A stretch of 43,356 nt of DNA from a virus. Of the stretch, positions 14,555 through 22,749 are shown piece after piece (positions within the stretch are counted from its first letter, which is position 1; each line of letters starts with the position of its first letter). Below the pieces are notes generated by a model. The model was not told where the DNA came from. It worked only from the letters and a program-made list of their open reading frames with translations, and ran no database searches. The position numbers and the translations under genes are program-made. The stretch is from positions 1 through 43,356 of IMG/VR virus record IMGVR_UViG_3300045996_004607; one strand, 5' to 3'.

Positions 14555-15673
14555 GTGCTGAACCTGCGCCAGATCCGCATCGACCTGCGGCACCCGATCA
14601 CCGACGCCGGCGCGACCGGCAGCGTGACCTGGTACCGCCAGCCCGCACTGCGCACCGACGCGCCACCGGTGCTCTACGGCGCGCCGCCGATCGTCGTGCA
14701 GCTGGCGGGAGCGCCGGTCGTCGCGCAGGTCCCGCCGACCGACGACCCCGCAGTCGAGCCGACCGGCTGGAACTACCTCGTCGTCATCGACACCGACGTG
14801 CTCGTCGACCGCTACCTCGTCGAGGTGCCGACCGGCGGCGGGACCGTCGTCGAGTTCCGCGACCTGCTGCCCGCCACCGCCGCCACCGGCGGATCCACCG
14901 CGTACGCCTCCCTCGTGCAGCACCTGGCGCTCGCCGAGCGCGTCGAGGTGCTCGAAGGAGCCGACCCGCCCGACGGGTCCGGCGGCACCGGCGGCGTGCA
15001 GAGCATCGCCGCGACCGACGCCACGATCGTCATCACCGGCGCTCCGACCACGCCGTCGCTGCGAGTCGGCACCGTCGCGATCAGCTCCGTGACCGGCCTG
15101 ACCGGGCAGCTCGGCGACCTGGCCGCCGACGTCGCCAGCCTCACCGACCAGGTCGCCGCGCTGCCCGACCTCGACGCCCTGGCCGAGCAGGTCGCCAGCC
15201 TCACCGCCCAGATGGCCGCGACGCAGCCGCGGATCACCCGCACCTCTGCCCGCGTCACCGACGGCATCGGCCTGGGCAACCCGCTGCCGACCACCGGCGC
15301 GACGTGGCAGCAGTACGCCGGCGTCGGCCAGCTGGTGATCGCGGCCGCGCCCGGCGACGTGCTCGAGCTCGCCGGCGCGTGGATGACGCTCGCCGAGTCC
15401 GACACGTTCTACGACGTCGCCGCGATCGTCGACGACGCGCCGGTGTGGTGGGGATCCAGCGGTGCCGCCACCCCCGCGGTCGAGGGCGACCCGGCGCTGT
15501 ACCCGGGACTGCGGCCGGTGGGGTTCTACGTCGAGATGCCCGTCGACGAGCAGCACCTCGACGGCGGCCTGGTCCACCTCGCGCTGATGGTCCGCACCAT
15601 CAACAGCAACGGGAAGCTGTTCCACTCGGCGACGTTCCCGTTCCGCTGGCGCGTGATCAACCTGGGAGGGTGA
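14555..15673 (+). CDS. Putative minor tail / tail-fibre protein
   Basis: A 372-residue protein from GTG 14555 with GGAGG upstream. The N-terminal 110 residues (GSVTWYRQPALRT, YLVVIDTDVLVDRYLVEVPT, and a FRDLLPA end) match the N-terminal domain of actinophage tail-tip proteins. Residues 150-230 form a short heptad coiled coil (LGDLAADVASLTDQVAALPD), typical of trimeric fibres. The C-terminal 130 residues are a beta-rich domain (VLELAGAWMTLAESDTFYDV and RTINSNGKLFHSATF), likely receptor-binding. Its place before the terminase, far from the other tail genes, is unusual. Confidence 0.65.
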   Translation: MLNLRQIRIDLRHPITDAGATGSVTWYRQPALRTDAPPVLYGAPPIVVQLAGAPVVAQVPPTDDPAVEPTGWNYLVVIDTDVLVDRYLVEVPTGGGTVVEFRDLLPATAATGGSTAYASLVQHLALAERVEVLEGADPPDGSGGTGGVQSIAATDATIVITGAPTTPSLRVGTVAISSVTGLTGQLGDLAADVASLTDQVAALPDLDALAEQVASLTAQMAATQPRITRTSARVTDGIGLGNPLPTTGATWQQYAGVGQLVIAAAPGDVLELAGAWMTLAESDTFYDVAAIVDDAPVWWGSSGAATPAVEGDPALYPGLRPVGFYVEMPVDEQHLDGGLVHLALMVRTINSNGKLFHSATFPFRWRVINLGG

Positions 15674-15674
15674 G

Positions 15675-15881
15675 GTGCAGACGCGATCGCTGTTCGACCC
15701 GCACGTGCTCGACGCCGTCGAGCGCGCCCAGGTCGCCCGCCAGCTGCGGGACCTGGCCGACCGCTACGCCAGCGGCGAACTCGGCACGATGCCGGTCGGC
15801 GCGCACACCCGCACCGCCCAGCTGCGGCCCGCGCCCGGCGTCACGATCAGCGTGGCCCACACCTGCAACGGCAGCTGCTGA
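15675..15881 (+). CDS. Small phage protein, paralogue of 16231-16521
   Basis: A 68-residue protein from GTG 15675 with GGGAGGGTGAG upstream. ERAQVARQLRDLADRYASGE then TMPVGAHTRTAQ and GVTISVAHTC can be aligned with EQRAQVSGYLRTLAEQVEQS, IPAGMSERRHVAE and GVQVSMVCVR of the gene beyond the HNH gene. Its stop overlaps the HNH start (TGATG). Function unknown. Confidence 0.65.
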   Translation: MQTRSLFDPHVLDAVERAQVARQLRDLADRYASGELGTMPVGAHTRTAQLRPAPGVTISVAHTCNGSC

Positions 15882-16207
15882 TGCCGCGCCGCGGCAGCAG
15901 GTCGACCACCGCGCGCGGCCTGGGCTGGGACCACCAGAAGATCCGCCGCCGGCTCCTGGCCCGCCACGTCGACGGCACGCCGTGCGAGTGGTGCGGTGAG
16001 CCGATGTGGAAGGGCACCCAGGAGCTCGACGCCGACCACACGGTGTCCCGCAGCCAGGGCGGCCGCCGCGCCGACCGCCTGCTGCACGCGCTGTGCAACC
16101 GCAGCCGCGGCGACGGCACCCGCGACGCCGACCGCGCACCGACCGCCGCCACCGTCACCGACGGCTGGGCCGACCGTCAGCAGTGGTGCGTGCTCAACTG
16201 GACCTGA
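15881..16207 (+). CDS. HNH endonuclease
   Basis: A 108-residue HNH nuclease. CEWCG (Cys35, Cys38) begins a zinc knuckle. The HNH core is ELDADHTVSRSQGG (Asp52-His53) followed by LHALCNRSRGDG with Asn73. HNH proteins encoded beside the terminase help DNA cleavage and packaging in HK97-type phages; homing endonucleases are the alternative. It starts in a TGATG overlap and sits between two paralogous small genes, just before TerS/TerL, which fits either role. Family assignment is secure. Confidence 0.88.
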   Translation: MPRRGSRSTTARGLGWDHQKIRRRLLARHVDGTPCEWCGEPMWKGTQELDADHTVSRSQGGRRADRLLHALCNRSRGDGTRDADRAPTAATVTDGWADRQQWCVLNWT

Positions 16208-16230
16208 CGACTCGACCGGAGGAGCGCGCC

Positions 16231-16521
16231 GTGCCCGTCCCGATCCACCAGCCCGACCAGTCCGCGCCGCAGACCCTGACCGTCGAGCAGCGCGCCCAGG
16301 TGTCCGGCTACCTGCGCACCCTGGCCGAGCAGGTCGAGCAGTCCGGCGCGGCCGACATCCCCGCCGGCATGTCCGAGCGGCGGCACGTCGCCGAGCCGGT
16401 CGCGGGTGTGCAGGTCAGCATGGTGTGCGTGCGCACCTACACACCGCGGCCCGACGTCGCGAACACGCCGCAGCCCGGCGCGCCGGGCGCGGTCGTCTGC
16501 GAGGGGCTCACCGACTGGTGA
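16231..16521 (+). CDS. Small phage protein, paralogue of 15675-15881
   Basis: A 96-residue protein from GTG 16231 with GGAGGAG at 6-bp spacing. The shared core (helix with RAQV-x-x-x-LR-x-LA, then P-x-G and a GV-x-x-SV strand with Cys) aligns with the 68-residue protein upstream of the HNH gene. A C-terminal extension of about 25 residues is unique. Function unknown. Confidence 0.65.
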   Translation: MPVPIHQPDQSAPQTLTVEQRAQVSGYLRTLAEQVEQSGAADIPAGMSERRHVAEPVAGVQVSMVCVRTYTPRPDVANTPQPGAPGAVVCEGLTDW

Positions 16522-16650
16522 CGCGCCGGCGCTGCTGCGGTCGTCGGGCCCGACGGGGACGACTTCCCCGCGCGGGGTGGCGGGCGGTCGCGCTGCCTGC
16601 TCCCGACCGGGTCGCACCCGGTGCACCGCGATCTGCGGCAGCCCGCAGCC

Positions 16651-16692
16651 GGTCGGTCCGGGGTCGACTGCCTCCTCGACCCCGGACCGACC
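16651..16692 (+). terminator. Strong hairpin in the gap before TerS
   Basis: A perfect 17-bp stem (16651-16667 with 16676-16692) closes an 8-nt loop. The 16522-16830 gap otherwise contains no gene I can support. A 63-codon frame from GTG 16518 overlaps the previous stop but is Arg-rich, has poor third-position GC and runs through this hairpin. The gap ends in a T/C-rich tract (16752-16800) that may hold the late promoter. Confidence 0.65.
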
Positions 16693-16830
16693 ACCCGGCA
16701 GGCCTGTGACCTGCGGAAACGCATCCGCAGGGCTCTGACCTGCAAAAATGTCGACCCCCCCTCTTCCTGACCCCCATCGCCGCTAGTCATTTCTCTCCCC
16801 GCGGCTGAAATGGTGGGTGCGAAAGGCCAG

Positions 16831-17322
16831 GTGAGCGCCGTGGACGACATCGACGACGAGTTCGACGACGACGAGTTCGACGACGACGACCTGGGCGGCT
16901 ACCCGGCTCCCGCAGGCCTGCGGGAGCGCGGCACGCAGCTGTGGCAGGACCTGGGCGGTGCGATCGAGCCGGACGCTGGGAACCGGCTGCTCATCGCTGA
17001 GGCAGCACGCATATCCGACCGACTCGAGCAGCTCGACCGCATCCTGTGCGGCGACACCGACCTGTGGCTCGAGGTGCAGCTGCCGCGCAGGGCCGCAGAC
17101 GACGAAGTGCTCGTGCTGCGGGTCGACGCCGCGATGATGGAAGCCCGGCAGCAGCTCGGCGTGCTGCGCCAGGTGCTGCTGCAACTCGCTCGCACCCGCG
17201 ACGCCGACCGCGCGGCCGGCGGCAGGGCGCGCACCGGATCCGGAGCACCTACGGGGGGTGGCGTCCTTGACGAGATCGCTGCCCAGCGGGCTGCGCGGCA
17301 AGCAGCAGCCCAGATTTCTTAG
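16831..17322 (+). CDS. terS: Terminase small subunit
   Basis: About 163 residues; GTG 16831, ATG 16810 and GTG 16840 are all possible starts. The N-terminus is a run of Asp, Glu and Phe. The core GLRERGTQLWQDLGGAIEPD followed by LLIAEAARISDRLEQLDRIL is the pattern of actinophage small terminases. A long helix (EARQQLGVLRQVLLQLAR) fits the oligomerisation region. It would select phage DNA for packaging with TerL, whose gene it overlaps by 65 bp. Confidence 0.82.
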   Translation: MSAVDDIDDEFDDDEFDDDDLGGYPAPAGLRERGTQLWQDLGGAIEPDAGNRLLIAEAARISDRLEQLDRILCGDTDLWLEVQLPRRAADDEVLVLRVDAAMMEARQQLGVLRQVLLQLARTRDADRAAGGRARTGSGAPTGGGVLDEIAAQRAARQAAAQIS

Positions 17323-18790
17323 CGCTCCCCCCGCGCCGACGTCGGCCGGCAAGGAGGCCATCGACCTGGCTCGTCAAGCCGGGCTCGACCTCGACCCGTG
17401 GCAGCAGCTCACGCTCACCACGGCGATGCAGGAGAACGCCGACGGAAAGTGGTCGGCGTTCGAGGTGGGCATTGTCGTCGCCCGGCAGAACGGCAAGGGG
17501 TCGATCATCGAGGCGCGCGAACTCGCCGGATTGTTCATCCTGCCCGAGAAGGTCATCGTTCACACCGCGCACACCTTCGAGACGAGCCTCGAGGCGTTCA
17601 CGCGGCTGTGCGCTCTGATCGAGGGAATGCCCGAGCTCGACCGGCAGGTGCGCCGTGTGTCGCAGGCACACGGCAAGGAGGGCATCCAGCTGCGCAACGG
17701 CAGCCGGATCAAGTTCAAGACCCGCACGCCGTCCGGTGGTCGTGGCCTGTCGGGTGACCTGGTCATCCTCGACGAGGCGATGATCCTGTCGGCGACCGCG
17801 ATGGGCACGCTGATGCCGCTCGTCTCGGCGCGGCCCAACCCGCAAATCTGGTACACCGGCAGCGCGGTCGACGCCGATGTGCACGTCGCCGGAACGGTTT
17901 TCTCCGGAATCCGCAATCGCGGCATCAAGGGCGGCGATCCGCGACTCGCCTATCTGGAGTGGTCGTGCGACAAGGACGTCGACCGCGACGATCCGCACGC
18001 CTGGGCGGAAGCGAACCCAGGAATGGGATATCGAATTTCCCCCGAGTACATCGCCGACGAGCGCAACTCCCTGCGGGCGCTGGGCCGCACGTGGGAAGTT
18101 GAGCGGCTGTCGATCGGCAACTGGCCCGACCCGGACCCGACGGCGGCCGACCGGGCGCTGCCGCTGGAGAAGTGGCGCACCCTGGTCGACCGGGCGCCGA
18201 AGCTGGGCAAGGGCGTGTGCATCGCGCTGGACATGACGCCGGACCGCACCTGGCTGACGATCGCCGCGGCGGCGCGACGTGCCGACGGCGGGGTGCAGGT
18301 CGAGGTCGGGTACCACGGCGATCCGTCGACGAGCCGGGTGCTGCGCATCGTGCTGTCGCTCCTCACGCGCTGGGATCCGGTCGCGGTGGTGATCGACAAG
18401 GCGTCGCCGGTCGCGGCGATGCTGCCTCATCTCGCCGACGCCGGCATCGAGGCGGAGACCACCGGCGCGGCCGAGCTGGCGCAGGCCGCGGGCGGCCTGT
18501 TCGACGCGGTGCGCGACGGCACCGTCTGGCACACCGGTGACCCGCTGCTCGAGGCCGCCGTCGAGGGCGCGGCGGAGCGGAAGTTGAGCGGCGCCTGGGC
18601 GTTCACGCGCATCGGCGATGCGGTGATCTCCCCGGTGGTGGCCGTGTCGCTGGCGCGGCTGGGCCTGTTGAAGTTCGGGGCGGCCGTCGCGCCGCCGCCG
18701 GCGACGCCGCAGCAGGAAGAGCTGTCGTCGAGCTCGTGGAGCTCGTCGGCCGGTCGGGACGCTGCCGACCTGCTGACCACCGCATTCTGA
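17258..18790 (+). CDS. terL: Terminase large subunit
   Basis: A 510-residue packaging ATPase/nuclease from GTG 17258, overlapping the end of terS. The ATPase half has a Walker A-like VARQNGKGS (76-82) with the Arg-first form seen in many actinophage terminases, and Walker B LVILDEAM (Asp173, Glu174). The nuclease half begins with CIALDMTPDRTW, whose Asp is expected to bind metal, and continues with VAVVIDKASP. The C-terminal 40 residues are Ser-rich and end in DAADLLTTAF. Length and domain order are typical. It is the best marker of the virion module. Confidence 0.95.
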   Translation: MASLTRSLPSGLRGKQQPRFLSAPPAPTSAGKEAIDLARQAGLDLDPWQQLTLTTAMQENADGKWSAFEVGIVVARQNGKGSIIEARELAGLFILPEKVIVHTAHTFETSLEAFTRLCALIEGMPELDRQVRRVSQAHGKEGIQLRNGSRIKFKTRTPSGGRGLSGDLVILDEAMILSATAMGTLMPLVSARPNPQIWYTGSAVDADVHVAGTVFSGIRNRGIKGGDPRLAYLEWSCDKDVDRDDPHAWAEANPGMGYRISPEYIADERNSLRALGRTWEVERLSIGNWPDPDPTAADRALPLEKWRTLVDRAPKLGKGVCIALDMTPDRTWLTIAAAARRADGGVQVEVGYHGDPSTSRVLRIVLSLLTRWDPVAVVIDKASPVAAMLPHLADAGIEAETTGAAELAQAAGGLFDAVRDGTVWHTGDPLLEAAVEGAAERKLSGAWAFTRIGDAVISPVVAVSLARLGLLKFGAAVAPPPATPQQEELSSSSWSSSAGRDAADLLTTAF

Positions 18791-18804
18791 GGAGGTGACC
18801 ACCT

Positions 18805-20040
18805 GTGGTCGACGCCGCTGCACCACCCGCACCGACTCACGAGATCGGCGCGGCGAACCTGTCGGGGGACTGGTGGACCGTCGATCTCGAGACGACACCG
18901 GAGCTCATGTGGCCGCGGTCGCTGGCGGTGTACGACGCGATGGTCAGCCAGGACGCGCAGGTGATGTCCGTGCTGCGCGCGGTCACGCTGCCGGTGCTGC
19001 GCACGTCCTGGCGGATCAACCCGGCCGGCGCGCGGCCGGAGGTCGCCCGGCACGTGGCGCGCGACCTGGGGCTGCCGCTGCTGGGTGAGAAGGAGACGCC
19101 GCTGGCGCGGACCCGCGGACGGTTCTCCTGGTACAAGCACCTGCGCTACGCGCTGCTGATGATGCGGTACGGGCACGCCTACTTCGAGCAGGTGTACCGG
19201 ATCGACTCCGACGGCTGGGCCCGGCTGCGCAAGCTGGCGCCGCGGGCGCCGCGCACGATCGCCAGGATCAACGAGGCGCGCGACGGCGGTCTGATCTCCG
19301 TCGAGCAGTACCCGGTCGCCGGCGAGTTCCGCAACGCCGTGATCCCGGTCGACCGGCTGGTCGCCTACGTCCACGACCAGGAGTCGGGCGGCTGGCTGGG
19401 CCGCAGCCTGCTGCGTCCCGGCTACAAGAACTGGCTGCTCAAGGACCGGCTGCTGCGGGTGCAGACCACGACGATCGAGCGCAACGGCATGGGCATCCCG
19501 GTCTACGAGGGGGCGGAGCACGAGCAGGACCTGACCGAAGGACGGAAGATCGCCGCGGCGTACCGCGCCGGCACGGACTCCGGAGCGGCGATCCCGAACA
19601 CGGCGCGGCTGCGCCTGCTGGGCGTCGAGGGCAACCTGCCCGACGCCGACAAGGCGATCCGGTACCACGACGAGCAGATCGCCCGCACCGTCCTGGCGCA
19701 CTTCCTCAACCTGGGCACGCAGACCGGCAGCTGGGCGCTGGGCTCGTCGTTCATGGACTTCTTCGTCGCGAGTCTCCAGACCGTCGCGGAGAACCTGGGC
19801 GACACCGCGCAGGCGCACGTCGTCGAAGACATCGTCGACGTCAACTACGGGCCCGACGAGCCCGCGCCGCTGCTGGAGTTCGACGAGATCGGCAGCCGGC
19901 AGTCGGCGACCGCGGAGGCCATCAAGATGCTCGTCGACGCGGGCATCCTGTTCCCCGACCGCAAGCTCGAGGAGTTCCTGCGCACCGCCTACGGCCTGCC
20001 GTCCAAGGACACACCGCCCCCGACGGGGGGCGACTCGTGA
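18805..20040 (+). CDS. Portal protein (DUF935/Mu gp29-like)
   Basis: A 411-residue portal from GTG 18805 with GGAGGTGA upstream. The order PELMWPRSLAVYDAMVSQDA, an Arg-rich stretch, GSSFMDFFVASLQTVAENLG and VEDIVDVNYGPDE matches the DUF935 portal family of Mu-like and many actinophage heads. It would form the dodecameric DNA entry ring at one capsid vertex. It overlaps the protease start by GTGA. A Mu-type protease follows, which agrees with this portal type. Confidence 0.88.
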   Translation: MVDAAAPPAPTHEIGAANLSGDWWTVDLETTPELMWPRSLAVYDAMVSQDAQVMSVLRAVTLPVLRTSWRINPAGARPEVARHVARDLGLPLLGEKETPLARTRGRFSWYKHLRYALLMMRYGHAYFEQVYRIDSDGWARLRKLAPRAPRTIARINEARDGGLISVEQYPVAGEFRNAVIPVDRLVAYVHDQESGGWLGRSLLRPGYKNWLLKDRLLRVQTTTIERNGMGIPVYEGAEHEQDLTEGRKIAAAYRAGTDSGAAIPNTARLRLLGVEGNLPDADKAIRYHDEQIARTVLAHFLNLGTQTGSWALGSSFMDFFVASLQTVAENLGDTAQAHVVEDIVDVNYGPDEPAPLLEFDEIGSRQSATAEAIKMLVDAGILFPDRKLEEFLRTAYGLPSKDTPPPTGGDS

Positions 20041-21452
20041 GCGACGTCGTCGTGCCGGAGCGGCCGGTGCTGGTGCAGATCCCCGCGGTCGAGCTCATCC
20101 ACACCGGGTTCTGGCAGATCAGCACGGGCCCCTGGGAGGTCACCAGCGACGACCTCTACGCCGCGGTCGCCGCTCTGGAGTGCCCGGCGGTGCGCCGCCC
20201 GGTGCTCAAGTTGGGTCACGTCGACCCGCGGTTCGACGGCGAACCCGCGGTCGGCTGGGTCGACAACCTGGCGGTGAGCGCGTCGGGCACCGAGCTGGTG
20301 GGGGACTACTGCGGGCTGCCGGCGTGGCTGGGCGACGTGCTGGCCAGCGCCTACCCCGACCGCTCGATCGAGGGCTACTACGACTGGCGATGTCAGATCG
20401 GGCACGTCCACCCGTTCTACCTCGACGCGGTCGCGCTGCTGGGCGTCGAGCGGCCCGGCGTCGGCACCCTCGAGTCGTTGCAGGACATCGCCGCTCTGTA
20501 CGGGGTGGCCGCGGCCACCGACACCACCACCGCCGGCGCGTTCCGCGTGCGGGTCAACGCGAAGGGATCTCCCATGACCAGGCCAGCGTCACCGGCCGTG
20601 TCCGCATCGGCCACCGTGGAGGAGGTGCGGCGCTCGTTCTACGACGGGCCCGCGGCGAACAACTGGTGGTGGATCGAGGCGCTGTACGTCGACCCGCTCG
20701 AGGTGATCGCCATCGACGACGCCGACGGCGTGCTGTGGCGGCTGCCGTTCACCGTCGCCGACGACGGCGAGATCACCTGGGGTGAGGCGCAGCAGGTGCG
20801 TCGCGAGTACGTCGCGGCCAGCACCGGCCTGCGCGCCCCGATGGCGTCCTGGGCCACCCGCGCCGAGTCCCGGCCGGCCGCGCCCCGCGCCAGCACCGAC
20901 CCGACCGGACCGCCGGCGGGCACCACAGAGGAGGACACCGTGCCGGACATCATCGACGAGGTGCGGACCAGGCTGGGCCTGCCCGCGGACGCGGACGACT
21001 CGACCGTGCTCGAGGCGCTGAACGAGCGCCTGCCCGCCGAGCAGCCCACCACCGACCCCGCGCCGGTCGCGCCGCCGGCCGCACCGGCGCCCGTCCCGCA
21101 GACGGACGGCACCGTCACCGTCGACGCCGCGACCTGGTCGCAGTTGCAGGCCTCCGCGCAGCGCGGTGAGGAGGCGCGGGCCCGCCAGGAGCAGGACGAC
21201 CGCGTCGCCCTGGTCAGCGCCGCGGTGGCCGACGGCCGGATCCCCCCGGCGCGCCGCGATCACTGGCTGTCGCTGCTGGCGGCCGATCCCGGCGCGGCCA
21301 CCACGCTGGCCGGACTCGCCAAGGGCGTACTTCCGGTGTCCGAGATCGGGCACGGCGGCAACCCGGCGGCCAGCGCGACCGGCAGCACCGACGACCTGGG
21401 GTGGTTCGCGTCCGTGACGCCGGCCAACCCCACCAACAAGCAGGGGGTCTGA
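20037..21452 (+). CDS. Head maturation protease with C-terminal scaffold region
   Basis: A 471-residue protein from GTG 20037. Residues 1-180 resemble Mu I-like head proteases: KLGHVDPRFDGEPAVGWVDN and YPDRSIEGYYDW, where a Ser and a His are plausible catalytic residues. Residues 190-280 form an extra domain (FYDGPAANNWWWIEALYVD), followed by a linker. The last 170 residues look like a scaffold: a helical start, an Ala/Pro linker and VAAAVADGRIPP-like VSAAVADGRIPPARRDHW. An internal in-frame GTG at 20940 has a strong Shine-Dalgarno box. As in Mu, the protease would process and remove the scaffold during head assembly. Confidence 0.8.
   Translation: MSDVVVPERPVLVQIPAVELIHTGFWQISTGPWEVTSDDLYAAVAALECPAVRRPVLKLGHVDPRFDGEPAVGWVDNLAVSASGTELVGDYCGLPAWLGDVLASAYPDRSIEGYYDWRCQIGHVHPFYLDAVALLGVERPGVGTLESLQDIAALYGVAAATDTTTAGAFRVRVNAKGSPMTRPASPAVSASATVEEVRRSFYDGPAANNWWWIEALYVDPLEVIAIDDADGVLWRLPFTVADDGEITWGEAQQVRREYVAASTGLRAPMASWATRAESRPAAPRASTDPTGPPAGTTEEDTVPDIIDEVRTRLGLPADADDSTVLEALNERLPAEQPTTDPAPVAPPAAPAPVPQTDGTVTVDAATWSQLQASAQRGEEARARQEQDDRVALVSAAVADGRIPPARRDHWLSLLAADPGAATTLAGLAKGVLPVSEIGHGGNPAASATGSTDDLGWFASVTPANPTNKQGV
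20940..21452 (+). CDS. Probable nested scaffold protein (internal start)
   Basis: GTG 20940 is in frame inside the protease gene and is preceded by AGAGGAGGA four bases upstream. It would make a separate 170-residue protein beginning PDIIDEVRTRLGLPADADD. Mu (I/Z) and lambda (C/Nu3) make scaffolds from such nested starts. The segment is helical with a long Pro/Ala linker, as scaffolds are. Expression from this start is inferred. Confidence 0.55.
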   Translation: MPDIIDEVRTRLGLPADADDSTVLEALNERLPAEQPTTDPAPVAPPAAPAPVPQTDGTVTVDAATWSQLQASAQRGEEARARQEQDDRVALVSAAVADGRIPPARRDHWLSLLAADPGAATTLAGLAKGVLPVSEIGHGGNPAASATGSTDDLGWFASVTPANPTNKQGV

Positions 21453-21453
21453 G

Positions 21454-21828
21454 ATGGCGAACGAGAACGTCGGCGTGTACGAGCCGGGACGCAACATCAC
21501 CGGTCACACCACCGCGGCCGTGACCGGGAAGCGGTTCCTGAAGATCACCGGGAACCGCACCGACGGCAACATCTCCGTCGCGCACGCCGACGCCGCGGGC
21601 AGGGTGTGCGGGGTGTCGGAGTTCGACGCCGCGATCGGTCAGAAGGTCGGCATCGCGCGCGGCAACAGCCGCGTCACGTTCGTGACCGCCGGTGGCGCCA
21701 TCGCGGCGTTCGCGGAGGTCGAGGTCGGTGCCAACGGCACGGCCGTCACCAAGGCCGCCGGCATCGCCGTCGGCTACGCCATCACCGCAGCAGCCAACGC
21801 CGCTGACGCCGAGATCAGCCTGTACTGA
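21454..21828 (+). CDS. Capsid decoration (DUF2190-like) protein
   Basis: A 124-residue protein from ATG 21454, one base after the protease stop. It has a beta-barrel composition with GVYEPGRNITGHTTAAVTGK, VCGVSEFDAAIGQKVGIARG and GTAVTKAAGIAVGYAITAAA. This is the pattern of capsid cement proteins of the DUF2190 type, which bind the outer shell after maturation. Position between protease and major capsid is the usual one. Confidence 0.78.
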   Translation: MANENVGVYEPGRNITGHTTAAVTGKRFLKITGNRTDGNISVAHADAAGRVCGVSEFDAAIGQKVGIARGNSRVTFVTAGGAIAAFAEVEVGANGTAVTKAAGIAVGYAITAAANAADAEISLY

Positions 21829-21839
21829 GGAGTAGCACC

Positions 21840-22748
21840 GTGACTGCACCGGCACCGGTGGCGTTCCCGCTCGGAGCGCCCGTCGTCACCCAGACCACGT
21901 TGACCGTCGACATGGCGCTCAACTCCCCGACCAGGATCACCCGCCGGATCGCGGACCTGACGCTCCAGAACTTCATCGTCGACCGCATCTTCGCGTCGTC
22001 GGGGCAGACCGTCGCCGGTGGCGCGGTCGTGTACGACCAGGCCACCGCGAACGAGCTCTACACCACCCGCGACGTCGAGCGCGTCGCGCCCGGCCAGGAG
22101 TTCCCGATCGTCGGTGGCGAGCGGCGCGGCCCGCGGGTGGCCGAGGTCGAGAAGTGGGGCGGGAAGTTCTTCGTCACCGACGAGGCGCGCCGCCGCAACA
22201 ACGTCGCCCACTTCAACAACCTGGTGACGCAGCTGGCGAACACCATCGTGCGCAAGGTGAACGCGCGCGCGGTGGCGGAGCTCGAGGCCGCGATCACCGC
22301 GCTGGGCGGCGCGGGCACGTTCATCGGCCACGACTGGTCCACCGCGATCACCAACGGCACCAACGCCACCCCGAACGCGGAGCTGCCCGCAGCCGACTTC
22401 GCGCAGGCGCAGCTCGTCGCCGACCAGGAAGAGCTGGGCGTCACGTTCGACCTGTGGCTGCTCAACCCGCGCGAGCTGGCCGCGCTGCGGGTGGTCTACG
22501 GCAACGGGTTCCAGCAGCTGCTGGACTCCTACAACCTCGAGGTGTTCGCCAGCAACCGCGTGGCGCCCGGCACCGCCTACGCCGTGGCCCGCGGCCAGGT
22601 CGGGTTCCTCGACTACGAACAGGGCCTGGCCACCGAGACCTACCGCAAGCCCGAGAACGAGCGGACCTGGGTGCAGTCCAGCGTGCTGCCCGTCATGGGC
22701 GTGACCAACCCCTACTCCATCAAGAAGATCACCGGACTGGGGGGCTGA
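21840..22748 (+). CDS. Major capsid protein
   Basis: A 302-residue protein from GTG 21840 with GAGGAG upstream. RIADLTLQNFIVDRIFASSG opens the fold, and GPRVAEVEKWGGKFFVTDEA with ARRRNNVAHFNNLVTQLANT matches actinophage major capsids of HK97 fold. A helix AQLVADQEELGVTFDLWLLN and the ending SSVLPVMGVTNPYSIKKITG complete it. Position after protease and decoration protein supports the call. It would form the icosahedral shell. Confidence 0.88.
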   Translation: MTAPAPVAFPLGAPVVTQTTLTVDMALNSPTRITRRIADLTLQNFIVDRIFASSGQTVAGGAVVYDQATANELYTTRDVERVAPGQEFPIVGGERRGPRVAEVEKWGGKFFVTDEARRRNNVAHFNNLVTQLANTIVRKVNARAVAELEAAITALGGAGTFIGHDWSTAITNGTNATPNAELPAADFAQAQLVADQEELGVTFDLWLLNPRELAALRVVYGNGFQQLLDSYNLEVFASNRVAPGTAYAVARGQVGFLDYEQGLATETYRKPENERTWVQSSVLPVMGVTNPYSIKKITGLGG

Positions 22749-22749
22749 C

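Noticed and set aside
16518-16709. 63-codon frame from a GTG overlapping the previous stop
   Set aside because: The product is Arg/Pro-rich noise, third-position GC is lower than in neighbouring genes, and it runs through a perfect 17-bp terminator hairpin.
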